From: Candidatus Woykebacteria bacterium RIFCSPLOWO2_01_FULL_43_14
Lineage (GTDB): Bacteria; Patescibacteriota; Microgenomatia; Woykebacterales; 2-01-FULL-43-14
Reading direction: 5' to 3'
DNA: 6,432 nt
Assembly: GCA_001816835.1 (NCBI GenBank)
Contig: MHDB01000012.1
Coordinates: forward strand, 1 to 6,432
This document shows, piece after piece, positions 1-5,475 of this stretch (positions are counted from its first letter, which is position 1; every line of letters begins with the position of its first letter). A model generated the notes under the pieces. That model did not search any database. It was not told where the DNA came from and saw nothing but the letters and a program-made list of their open reading frames with translations. Made by a program: the position numbers and the translations under genes.

Positions 1-20
1 GAACTCAAAAGGGTTGCTTG

Positions 21-50
21 TTTACAATTTAAGGCTTGATTTGATATAGT
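21..50 (+). promoter_or_regulatory. Sigma70-type promoter of the pyrophosphatase gene
   Basis: The -35 box TTTACA (21-26, one mismatch to TTGACA) is followed by an 18-nt spacer and the -10 box TATAGT (45-50). A TG at 42-43, one base before the -10 box, makes it an extended -10 promoter. The expected transcription start, seven bases after the -10 box, is near 57, only about 4 nt before the ATG at 61. No Shine-Dalgarno sequence precedes that ATG, so the message would be nearly leaderless. Nothing else was recognised in bases 1-60. The assignment is by inspection only. Confidence 0.65.
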
Positions 51-60
51 TAAGCAAATT

Positions 61-573
61 ATGGATCTGGGTAAACTTAGCATTGGTAAAAATATTCCTG
101 AGGAGGTAAACGTAGTGGTGGAAATTCCTCAGGGTGGTTCTGTCAAATACGAGATGGACAAAGACTCCGGCGCCATCATGGTAGATCGTTTTGCCTATAC
201 AGCGATGTTTTATCCGTTTAACTACGGCTTCATTCCCCACACTTTGGCGAAAGATGGAGATCCAGTGGATGTTTTGGTTATCTCCACCTATCCAGTATAT
301 CCTGGTGCCGTAATCCCCAGCCGAGTGGTAGGAATGTTAGAAATGGAAGATGAAGAAGGCATCGATACAAAAATAATTGCTGTCCCTACTAAAAAAGTTG
401 ATCCTTTCTTTTCTAAAGTTGAAGATATCGGAGATATCGATGAGCCCACCAAAGCAAAGATAAAACACTTTTTCGAGCACTATAAGGAGATCGAACCTAA
501 CAAGTGGGTTAAGGTGAAAGATTTCCTTCCTAAGCTCCGCGCTTTTGCCGAGATCACCTCTTCGGCAAAGTAG
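61..573 (+). CDS. ppa: Inorganic pyrophosphatase, family I
   Basis: This soluble cytoplasmic enzyme hydrolyses pyrophosphate to two phosphates with Mg2+, pulling forward biosynthetic reactions that release PPi. At 170 residues it has the usual bacterial family I length. The family signature is DGDPVDV at residues 65-71. Almost every residue of the known E. coli active site can be placed at the same number: K29, E31, R43, Y51, Y55, D65, D67, D70, D97, D102, K104, Y141 and K142, with the first glutamate at E21 rather than E20. The enzyme is therefore expected to be active. The ATG at 61 follows an extended -10 promoter by 10 nt and has no Shine-Dalgarno site, so it is probably translated from a leaderless or nearly leaderless message. 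The last codons form half of a hairpin that may act as terminator. Its stop is 4 bp from the stop of the convergent gene on the other strand. Confidence 0.97.
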   Translation: MDLGKLSIGKNIPEEVNVVVEIPQGGSVKYEMDKDSGAIMVDRFAYTAMFYPFNYGFIPHTLAKDGDPVDVLVISTYPVYPGAVIPSRVVGMLEMEDEEGIDTKIIAVPTKKVDPFFSKVEDIGDIDEPTKAKIKHFFEHYKEIEPNKWVKVKDFLPKLRAFAEITSSAK

Positions 574-593
574 CTTTTTACTTTTCTTTATTT
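544..593 (+). terminator. Candidate intrinsic terminator of ppa, inside its last codons
   Basis: Bases 544-551 (TTTGCCGA) and 562-569 (TCGGCAAA) form a perfect 8-bp stem with a 10-nt loop. A T-rich tract (TTTTTACTTTTCTTTATTT) runs from 575 to 593. The tract starts 5 nt after the stem, which is further than in an ideal terminator. A weaker alternative hairpin, AAAGTA (567-572) with TACTTT (579-584), lies directly against the end of the T tract. The stem lies wholly inside the coding sequence and the tract overlaps the 3' end of the convergent gene. On the minus strand the same hairpin has no U tract, so it should not terminate that gene well. Confidence 0.5.
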
Positions 594-928
594 GAAAAAA
601 GGGTGTGTACTAAAGTCGATAGGACTGAAACAGTTAAGCTAAAAAGCATGGCCCACAAAAATCCATCCACTTGGAACCCAGGTACAAGCCATTCTGTGAT
701 TACCACCATAAGGGCATTGATAACGAAACTAAAGAGACCTAAAGTCAAAAGAGTGATAGGCAGGGTCAAAACAAAAACAAGAGGCTTTACTAAAATATTA
801 ACTACGCCTAATACCAGGGCTACTACTAAGGCAGTCAAGAAACTTCCGACATGAACTCCCGGTAGTAGATAAGACGCTGATAACACCACCAGTCCACTCA
901 AGAGCCAGTTAATACCAGTTTGCAACAT
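578..928 (-). CDS. YvlD-type small membrane protein ('phage holin family', four-helix)
   Basis: This 116-residue, very hydrophobic protein matches the family often annotated as mycobacterial-type 4TM phage holin (PF04020), which includes Bacillus subtilis YvlD. Family-typical pieces are YLLPGVHV (residues 20-27), ALVVALVLGVVN (33-44), the KP pair at 48-49, LTLPITLLTLGLFSFVINAL (54-73) and a second VPGFQVDGF (82-90). Four membrane segments are expected at about 5-22, 28-47, 50-78 and 90-112, with a short charged tail ending NKEK. Despite the name, most members are chromosomal proteins of unknown function and not phage lysis proteins. No phage genes are seen here. The ATG at 926-928 lacks a Shine-Dalgarno site. 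A TACAAT box ends 6 nt before it, which suggests a leaderless transcript. The gene is divergent from the ABC operon and convergent with ppa. Confidence 0.85.
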   Translation of the reverse strand: MLQTGINWLLSGLVVLSASYLLPGVHVGSFLTALVVALVLGVVNILVKPLVFVLTLPITLLTLGLFSFVINALMVVITEWLVPGFQVDGFLWAMLFSLTVSVLSTLVHTLFSNKEK

Positions 929-934
929 AATTCA

Positions 935-940
935 ATTGTA
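935..940 (-). promoter_or_regulatory. Candidate -10 box of the holin-like gene (leaderless)
   Basis: Read on the minus strand this is TACAAT, one mismatch from TATAAT, followed by six bases and then the ATG at 928. The expected transcription start is therefore the A of the start codon itself. A poor -35 match, TTGCAT, lies 18 nt upstream (959-964). No Shine-Dalgarno sequence is present, which agrees with leaderless translation. The box is short and in AT-rich DNA, so chance is possible. Confidence 0.45.
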
Positions 941-994
941 AGTACAAGTTAGCAGTTTATGCAACATAATCTAGAATAAATGTTGCTAGTGTAA

Positions 995-1000
995 TAAAAT
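995..1000 (+). promoter_or_regulatory. Candidate -10 box of the ABC/MFS operon (leaderless)
   Basis: TAAAAT, one mismatch from TATAAT, is followed by six bases and then the ATG at 1007, so transcription is expected to start at the A of the ATG. No good -35 box is visible at 16-18 nt spacing; the best-placed hexamer is TAGAAT at 972-977. This suggests either a weak promoter or one that needs an activator. The 20 bases before the ATG contain no Shine-Dalgarno sequence. The box faces the minus-strand candidate at 935-940 in the 78-bp divergent gap. Confidence 0.45.
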
Positions 1001-1006
1001 AATCTA

Positions 1007-1666
1007 ATGATTGATATAGTCAGGGTTTCCAAGGAATATCGCTTCGGCCGGGAATCTTTCTTTGCTCTAGCTAACATTAGCGTAAAAATAGAGGATGGTG
1101 AGTATGTGGCAATTCTTGGTCCCTCAGGGTCAGGTAAATCAACTCTCATGCACCTGATTGGTGGCCTGGATCGTCCAACAGATGGGGACTTGATTGTTGA
1201 CAACGAGAATCTTTCGGAACTGAATGATGGCGAGCTTGCGGAATTTCGAAATAAAAAAGTAGGCTTTATCTTTCAGTCTTTTAATCTTATCCCAAACACT
1301 TCTTTGTATGATAACGTGTCTTTACCCTTGGTTTATTCAAAGCATAAGCTCCCCGATGAAAAGGAAAAAATTCGAGGTCTTATTGATTCAGTCGGTTTGT
1401 CTCATAAAACTAGGAACAAGCCAAGTCAACTTTCCGGCGGTGAGCAACAAAGAGTGGCTATAGCTAGATCTTTAATAAATGACCCCCAAATAATATTAGC
1501 CGATGAGCCGACCGGTAACTTGGATTCCAAAAATGGAACTGAGGTTATGAGAATTCTAGAAAATCTTAACAAAAAAGGGAAAACGGTTATTATTGTGACT
1601 CATGATCAAGAATTGGCCAAAGAAACAGATAGGATCATCAAACTTAGGGATGGAAAAATAATTTGA
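1007..1666 (+). CDS. ABC transporter ATP-binding protein, MacB/LolD type
   Basis: This 219-residue cytoplasmic ATPase drives the membrane permease encoded next to it. All core motifs are present and intact: Walker A GPSGSGKST (residues 38-46), Q-loop Q90 in FIFQSFNL, ABC signature LSGGEQQR (142-149), Walker B IILADE (162-167, catalytic E167), D-loop NLDS (171-174) and switch histidine H199 in VTHD. The sequence style (FQSFNLIP, ADEPTGNLD) and the length are typical of the MacB/LolD/FtsE-like group of ATPases, which pair with FtsX-fold permeases for export or mechanotransmission rather than import. The ATG at 1007 is chosen because the protein then begins in the usual family way (MIDIVRVSKEY). 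It has no Shine-Dalgarno site but sits 6 nt after a -10-like box. The stop TGA overlaps the TTG start of the permease by 4 nt, indicating translational coupling. Confidence 0.95.
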   Translation: MIDIVRVSKEYRFGRESFFALANISVKIEDGEYVAILGPSGSGKSTLMHLIGGLDRPTDGDLIVDNENLSELNDGELAEFRNKKVGFIFQSFNLIPNTSLYDNVSLPLVYSKHKLPDEKEKIRGLIDSVGLSHKTRNKPSQLSGGEQQRVAIARSLINDPQIILADEPTGNLDSKNGTEVMRILENLNKKGKTVIIVTHDQELAKETDRIIKLRDGKII

Positions 1667-2886
1667 AGTTGCTTATTTCAAGCGTCGTTATCGCTCTTAA
1701 ATCCATCGCGGGCAATAAACTTAGAAATTCTCTTACAGTTTTGGGTATTGTGCTGGGGGTGTTTACTATTTCAACTCTTCTCTCCCTAGCCTTTGGAGTA
1801 AGAGAGGAAGTTACCAAACAAATTGAAGATCTAGGGAGCAACCTAATCGCAGTGGTTCCAGGAAAACTCAACGCCTCGGGTGGGGGTTTTAACCCATCAG
1901 CTAGCCTTGGAGCCTCGACTCTTACCGAGAAGGATTTTGATTCTATTGAACAGCAGTTGCCGGAGATAAAAAATCTTTCTATGGCCATGCTTGTTTCTGG
2001 CACAGTAAAGGTTTCGGATAAAGTTTCAAGTTCGTCACTTATTTTTGCTGCCAGCGAGAAAATCCTTCCTAACCTGAACACCAGTATTGAATCAGGGAGA
2101 TTTTTTGACAACGTTGAGATTGAGGAAAATTCCAAGGTAGTTGTCTTGGGTTCCAAAGTTAAGGAGATGTTGTTTGTTAGCGACAACGCCTTAGGCAAAG
2201 AGTTGGAAATAAGGGGGCATAAGTTCCAGGTTATCGGAATTCTAAAGAGCAAGGAAACCTCCTCGACTTTATTTGGCCCAAACCTTGATGACTTGGTTAT
2301 TATGCCTATCACCACCGGTTGGAAGATCACCGATACCAAACAAATATTTCGAATGATGATGCATTCTCCGACGACTGAACAAGCTGATGAGTATAAAAGC
2401 AAGGTCAAAGACATTATACTTACTAATCATGGTGGAGAAGAGGATTTTAGCGTTGTGACTCAGGAAGAAATATTAGGTGTAGTGGGGGACATCCTTGACA
2501 TCCTTACAGCCATGATTGGGGCGATCGCAACCTTGTCATTAGTAATAGGTGGACTTGGGGTGATGAATATTATGCTGGTATCGATTTCTGAGAGAACCAG
2601 GGAGATAGGAATCAGGAAAGCGGTTGGGGCGAATAACGCCCACATTATGGTTCAGTTTTTAGTGGAGGCGATTGTGCTTAGTTTTATCGGAGGTCTGATT
2701 GGGTCGAGTTTGTCAGGAATTGTGGCTGTAGTTGTCAGCACTCTTTCACCCATAAAGCTAGTTTTCTCCCCGTTTGTTGTTCTTGTTTCGATCGGTTTTT
2801 CCGTTTTGGTAGGCGTGATTTTCGGTGTGGCTCCGGCTCTCAGTGCTGCCCGCAAAGACCCCATTAAAGCTATAAGAAGTGAATAG
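1663..2886 (+). CDS. MacB/FtsX-type ABC transporter permease
   Basis: This 407-residue membrane permease pairs with the upstream ATPase. The layout is that of MacB: one N-terminal helix (about 23-45, after the RNKLRNSLTVLGI-like entry), a large extracytoplasmic MacB_PCD-type domain (about 46-275), then three helices (about 278-305, 330-358 and 368-395). The cytoplasmic motif SERTREIGIRKAVGA (309-323), before the third helix, and the tail ARKDPIKAIR (396-405) are hallmarks of the FtsX-like domain. The family exports macrolides, peptides or lipoproteins, or acts as a mechanotransmitter; the substrate here is unknown. No HlyD-type adaptor or outer-membrane partner is encoded nearby, as in monoderm systems. 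The start is a TTG: an in-frame TAG at 1645-1647 lies just upstream, and there is no ATG or GTG before the first helix (the next TTG is at 1669). AGGGATGG (1646-1653) may serve as a distant ribosome site. Translation probably depends on coupling to the ATPase. Confidence 0.93.
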   Translation: MKLLISSVVIALKSIAGNKLRNSLTVLGIVLGVFTISTLLSLAFGVREEVTKQIEDLGSNLIAVVPGKLNASGGGFNPSASLGASTLTEKDFDSIEQQLPEIKNLSMAMLVSGTVKVSDKVSSSSLIFAASEKILPNLNTSIESGRFFDNVEIEENSKVVVLGSKVKEMLFVSDNALGKELEIRGHKFQVIGILKSKETSSTLFGPNLDDLVIMPITTGWKITDTKQIFRMMMHSPTTEQADEYKSKVKDIILTNHGGEEDFSVVTQEEILGVVGDILDILTAMIGAIATLSLVIGGLGVMNIMLVSISERTREIGIRKAVGANNAHIMVQFLVEAIVLSFIGGLIGSSLSGIVAVVVSTLSPIKLVFSPFVVLVSIGFSVLVGVIFGVAPALSAARKDPIKAIRSE

Positions 2887-2889
2887 GAG
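2885..2889 (+). promoter_or_regulatory. Ribosome binding site that fixes the MFS start
   Basis: AGGAG at 2885-2889 lies 7 nt before the ATG at 2897 and shares bases with the TAG stop of the permease (2884-2886). This spacing is ideal, and it selects the ATG at 2897 over a GTG at 2879 that would overlap the permease end and place the AGGAG inside the gene. The arrangement favours reinitiation by ribosomes finishing the permease. Confidence 0.8.
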
Positions 2890-2896
2890 AATTGCT

Positions 2897-4528
2897 ATGA
2901 TGAATCGTAGCCGAAAGATAGTTACGGTATTAGTTCTCAGTTTGGCTCTGGCTATTATTATAATCGACACGACTTTACTCAACGTTTCTTTGGGTTATAT
3001 TATTCGTGATCTTAACACCGATATCCAAAGTATCCAGTGGGTTATCACCGCTTACTCTCTGACCCTGGCAGCTTTGACTATCACTGGAGGGAGACTAGGT
3101 GATCTGTTTGGCCGGAAGAAAATGTTTGTGACAGGCGCTGCCATTTTTGCCCTAGGATCATTTATCGCTTCAGTTAGTCAAAATGTTGCTACTATGATTG
3201 TCGGAGAATCTATCATTGAAGGTGTCGGCGCTGCTCTGATGATGCCGGCGACTGCTTCAATACTGGTTGCGAATTTTCAGGGTCGCTCTAGAGCGATTGC
3301 CTTTGGTATTTGGGGTGGGGTCGCGGGTGCTTCGGCAGCAGTTGGGCCTATCCTGGGCGGGTATCTTACGACCAACTATACTTGGCGATGGGGGTTTTTG
3401 ATAAACGTTTTCGTCGCAGCGGTCCTTATTGTTGGGTCCTTGATCATACGAGAAACCAAGGATACTGAGGAAAAGCCAAGTTTGGATTGGGGAGGTGTTT
3501 TTCTTAGCGCCACCGGACTTCTGACGGCCGTATTCGGGATTATTGAATCCTCTCGTTACGGTTGGTGGAAGGCTAAGGAGGACTTTAATCTGGCGGGAAA
3601 CACGTTTAGTTTTCCTTTTGACCTCTCAGTGGTTCCCTTCGCTATTGTCATAGGATTAGGATTACTCAGCGCGTTCTTGGTTTGGGAGAAGCATATTGAG
3701 ACTAAAGGTGAAACACCGCTGGTCTCATTAAAACTTTTTACCAACCGTCAATATTCGTCTGGTGTCTTAACGACCATGGTTCTTTCTTTGGGCCAGACAG
3801 GGATTATTTTTGCGATTCCGGTGTTCTTGCAAGCAGTCCGAGGGTTGGACGCTTTTGAGACAGGCGTGGTTCTATTGCCATTATCACTTAGCTTGCTGGT
3901 CGTCGCCCCTTTAGGCGCCTTTTTGTCTGGAAAAATAAGCCCGAAGTTAATGATCCAGGCAGGTTTGTTTTTTAACATAATCGCCATGTGGGTTCTAAGA
4001 CAAAGTATAAGCGTTGATGCTACAGACTATAGTTTGGTTCCAGGATTAATATTATTCGGTGGGGGAATGGGGTTGGTGATGTCTCAAATCAACAATTTCA
4101 CTATTTCGGCTGTATCGGTCCAAGAAGCGGGCGAAGCTTCGGGTGTAAATAACACCTTAAGACAGGTCGGAGCTTCTTTAGGCTCTGCCATAATTGGCGC
4201 GGTTTTGATCGGCGCTCTGGGAACTAATTTGGTTGCTGGAGTAAAGGCTAGTAGCGTTATTCCGTTTAGCCTGAAGGACAGTATTGCTGGGCAGATTGCT
4301 AGCCAAACCTCCAATGTTGAGTTTGGTGGAGGAGCCAAGTTTGAAACTAAGTTGCCGGAAAATATAAACTCGGAGATCGTTAAGATCAGCCATCAAGCAA
4401 CAGTTGACGCCAGCAAAGACGCGCTGTTGGTCGGTGGGTTATTTGCCTTGCTTGGTTTCCTAGTCTCATTTATTTTGCCGAACATAAAAAATGTTGAAAG
4501 TGGTAAGTCCGCCGCAGCTGGACATTAG
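2897..4528 (+). CDS. MFS drug/multi-substrate exporter, DHA2 (EmrB/QacA) family, 14 helices
   Basis: This 543-residue membrane protein is a probable proton-coupled exporter. About 14 membrane helices can be placed, roughly at 9-31, 47-65, 77-95, 101-125, 136-158, 164-184, 198-217, 245-263, 288-312, 322-343, 351-367, 379-403, 424-446 and 507-528, with a long extracytoplasmic loop (about 450-505) before the last, as in other DHA2 members. Diagnostic motifs: motif D1 around D24 (IDTTLLNVSL), motif A GGRLGDLFGRKK (64-75) and antiporter motif C ending GPILGG (150-155). Motif B is unusual: its conserved arginine is missing, with S105 in that place (GESIIEGVGAA, 103-113). The substrate cannot be predicted. 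An upstream GTG would add six residues but is not preferred, because AGGAG precedes the ATG at 2897 at the right spacing. It is the last gene of the unit with the ABC pump. No good terminator for the plus strand follows. Confidence 0.93.
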   Translation: MMNRSRKIVTVLVLSLALAIIIIDTTLLNVSLGYIIRDLNTDIQSIQWVITAYSLTLAALTITGGRLGDLFGRKKMFVTGAAIFALGSFIASVSQNVATMIVGESIIEGVGAALMMPATASILVANFQGRSRAIAFGIWGGVAGASAAVGPILGGYLTTNYTWRWGFLINVFVAAVLIVGSLIIRETKDTEEKPSLDWGGVFLSATGLLTAVFGIIESSRYGWWKAKEDFNLAGNTFSFPFDLSVVPFAIVIGLGLLSAFLVWEKHIETKGETPLVSLKLFTNRQYSSGVLTTMVLSLGQTGIIFAIPVFLQAVRGLDAFETGVVLLPLSLSLLVVAPLGAFLSGKISPKLMIQAGLFFNIIAMWVLRQSISVDATDYSLVPGLILFGGGMGLVMSQINNFTISAVSVQEAGEASGVNNTLRQVGASLGSAIIGAVLIGALGTNLVAGVKASSVIPFSLKDSIAGQIASQTSNVEFGGGAKFETKLPENINSEIVKISHQATVDASKDALLVGGLFALLGFLVSFILPNIKNVESGKSAAAGH

Positions 4529-4564
4529 AAAAAAGAAACCCCTAAAGCAAATGCTTCAGAGGTT
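4529..4564 (-). terminator. Intrinsic terminator of the 254-residue orphan gene
   Basis: Read on the minus strand, 4564-4553 pairs with 4548-4537 as a 12-bp stem with two G-U wobbles around a 4-nt loop (4549-4552), followed at once by TCTTTTTT (4536-4529). It begins 12 nt after the stop at 4577. On the plus strand the two wobbles become A-C mismatches and no T tract follows, so it should act on the minus strand only and not on the MFS message. Confidence 0.8.
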
Positions 4565-4576
4565 AATGACCAATCG

Positions 4577-5341
4577 TTACTCGTTTGGGGTGATGTAACG
4601 ACAGTCGTGAGCAATAAGAAACTGAATAGTCAGCGCGACAAGCTCTTTCACCCCTCGTCTTGGGATGCGATAACCTATCCCACAGTCTTCCCCAGGGCAA
4701 AACATTCCGGAATTATAAAGCCTGATGGGGTTAGTGTTTAAGGCGTAGACCCCCGACCCGAGTAAAGACGCTTCAGCCACAGTAACGTCGCTAAAGCGAG
4801 TTCTTGCCTCACACTTTCCGTCTCGATGTCTAGGACAGTAGGAGTAAAAACTAGCCATCAAAACTCGCCTGGAGTTGGTACTACCACGATCAACAACGTG
4901 CCAGTGAAAAGTCACGTTTGCTACACAAATGAGCTCACCTATCTCTTCTTGGTCAGAGGAGATAAGCGAGTCGATCAAGGATTGTATTGTCTTCCTGGCT
5001 TCTTCCATCGAGTCAGCTCGTTGCTTTAGGTGGCCGTAACGAACGTCCAGCAGGTAAGTGAACCAAAAGCACATTCTCTGGAAGCCGAATTCCTTGATTA
5101 AATACTCAACTGCAACTTCCCCAAGATCATTTGGGCCACTGGAATAGAAAAAGTCACCGTTTCTGTCGATCAAGGCATGGCTACCGCCTTCATAGCCAAG
5201 AGTTACTAACCTAGGACCGCCCTGAGTTGGCCATGGTTTGTCCATATACCTAAGATATGGTGTGACCGCTGCCACGATCTGAAGTAAGAGCTGCCTTTCC
5301 CGATCGGTCTGAGTAGAGATGGTCGCAACCATTGCCTCCAC
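4577..5341 (-). CDS. Hypothetical protein, soluble, with paired cysteines
   Basis: I do not recognise this 254-residue protein. It has no signal peptide and no convincing membrane helix, so a soluble cytoplasmic protein is likely. The N-terminal third has a helix (about 10-30) and a glycine-rich, probably beta-strand stretch (41-70, with LGYEGG and DRNGDFFYSSGP). The middle is largely helical (73-135), followed by FHWHVVDRG (145-153). The C-terminal part carries C169 and C177 (spacing C-x7-C, with H172 between) and C215 and C220 (C-x4-C, in CPGEDCGIGYR), which could bind a metal such as zinc; this is inference. The GTG start at 5341 is preferred because AAGGA (5351-5347) lies 5 nt upstream. 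An ATG at 5332 is possible, but its GGAGG is only 2 nt away. The gene forms a self-contained unit with a consensus promoter, a leader of about 50 nt and its own terminator. It is convergent with the MFS gene. Confidence 0.85.
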   Translation of the reverse strand: MEAMVATISTQTDRERQLLLQIVAAVTPYLRYMDKPWPTQGGPRLVTLGYEGGSHALIDRNGDFFYSSGPNDLGEVAVEYLIKEFGFQRMCFWFTYLLDVRYGHLKQRADSMEEARKTIQSLIDSLISSDQEEIGELICVANVTFHWHVVDRGSTNSRRVLMASFYSYCPRHRDGKCEARTRFSDVTVAEASLLGSGVYALNTNPIRLYNSGMFCPGEDCGIGYRIPRRGVKELVALTIQFLIAHDCRYITPNE

Positions 5342-5359
5342 GCCTTTCCTTGCCTAATA

Positions 5360-5385
5360 AAGCTAGTTCCTAAACGACCTAGCCT
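5360..5385 (-). repeat. Inverted repeat in the leader of the orphan gene
   Basis: Read on the minus strand, AGGCTAG (5385-5379) and CTAGCTT (5366-5360) can pair over 7 bp with one G-U, around a 12-nt loop. It lies within the predicted leader, between the transcription start near 5391 and the ribosome site at 5351-5347. It could be an mRNA hairpin or an operator. There is no T tract after it, so it is not a terminator. The stem is short and may be accidental. Confidence 0.35.
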
Positions 5386-5397
5386 ATTGGCGCGTTT

Positions 5398-5426
5398 ATT
5401 ATAGTCGGTAAATCGAGAAAAGTCAA
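5398..5426 (-). promoter_or_regulatory. Consensus sigma70 promoter of the 254-residue orphan gene
   Basis: On the minus strand, TTGACT (5426-5421, one mismatch) and a perfect TATAAT (5403-5398) are separated by exactly 17 nt. This is the best promoter in the window. Transcription should begin near 5391, giving a leader of about 50 nt. It lies just downstream of the helicase terminator (5455-5475), so the orphan gene is transcribed independently of the helicase. The remaining bases of 5342-5466 hold no gene that I can see. Confidence 0.85.
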
Positions 5427-5454
5427 ACTATAGGTTGGAGATTTTTAATAACGG

Positions 5455-5475
5455 AAAAAAGTGAACTTAGTCCAC
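5455..5475 (-). terminator. Candidate terminator of the helicase, spanning its stop codon
   Basis: On the minus strand GTGGAC (5475-5470) pairs with GTTCAC (5466-5461) as a 6-bp stem with one G-U. The 3-nt loop is the TAA stop codon itself (5469-5467). Six T residues (5460-5455) follow directly. The stem is short, so strength is uncertain, but the stem plus immediate T6 arrangement is correct for an intrinsic terminator. Confidence 0.55.

Noticed and set aside
603..854. Basic 83-codon open frame antisense to the holin-like gene
   Set aside because: The Lys/Thr/Arg-rich translation is what the complement of a hydrophobic membrane gene gives. The minus-strand frame matches a known family.
578..928. 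Prophage remnant, on the basis of the 'phage holin family' label
   Set aside because: The family is mostly chromosomal YvlD-like proteins. No endolysin, integrase, structural gene or attachment site is nearby.
1010..1020. Copy of TTGATATAGT, the same 10 bases as the ppa -10 region (41-50), inside the ABC ATPase gene
   Set aside because: It encodes codons 2-5 of a conserved N-terminus, and a promoter there would start transcription inside the gene. Taken as coincidence.
1644..2414. Long open frame (256 codons) on the minus strand, antisense to the permease
   Set aside because: It lies opposite a clear MacB-type permease, the translation is low-complexity in style with no recognisable domain, and no promoter or ribosome site was evident.
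2879..2896. GTG at 2879 as start of the MFS gene
   Set aside because: The AGGAG at 2885-2889 is 7 nt before the ATG at 2897 and would lie inside the gene if GTG were used. No better ribosome site precedes the GTG.
5400..5466. Frameshift that would restore a longer helicase C-terminus
   Set aside because: All three minus-strand frames after the stop were read. None continues with helicase-like residues for more than a few codons, and a strong promoter for the next gene occupies the region.
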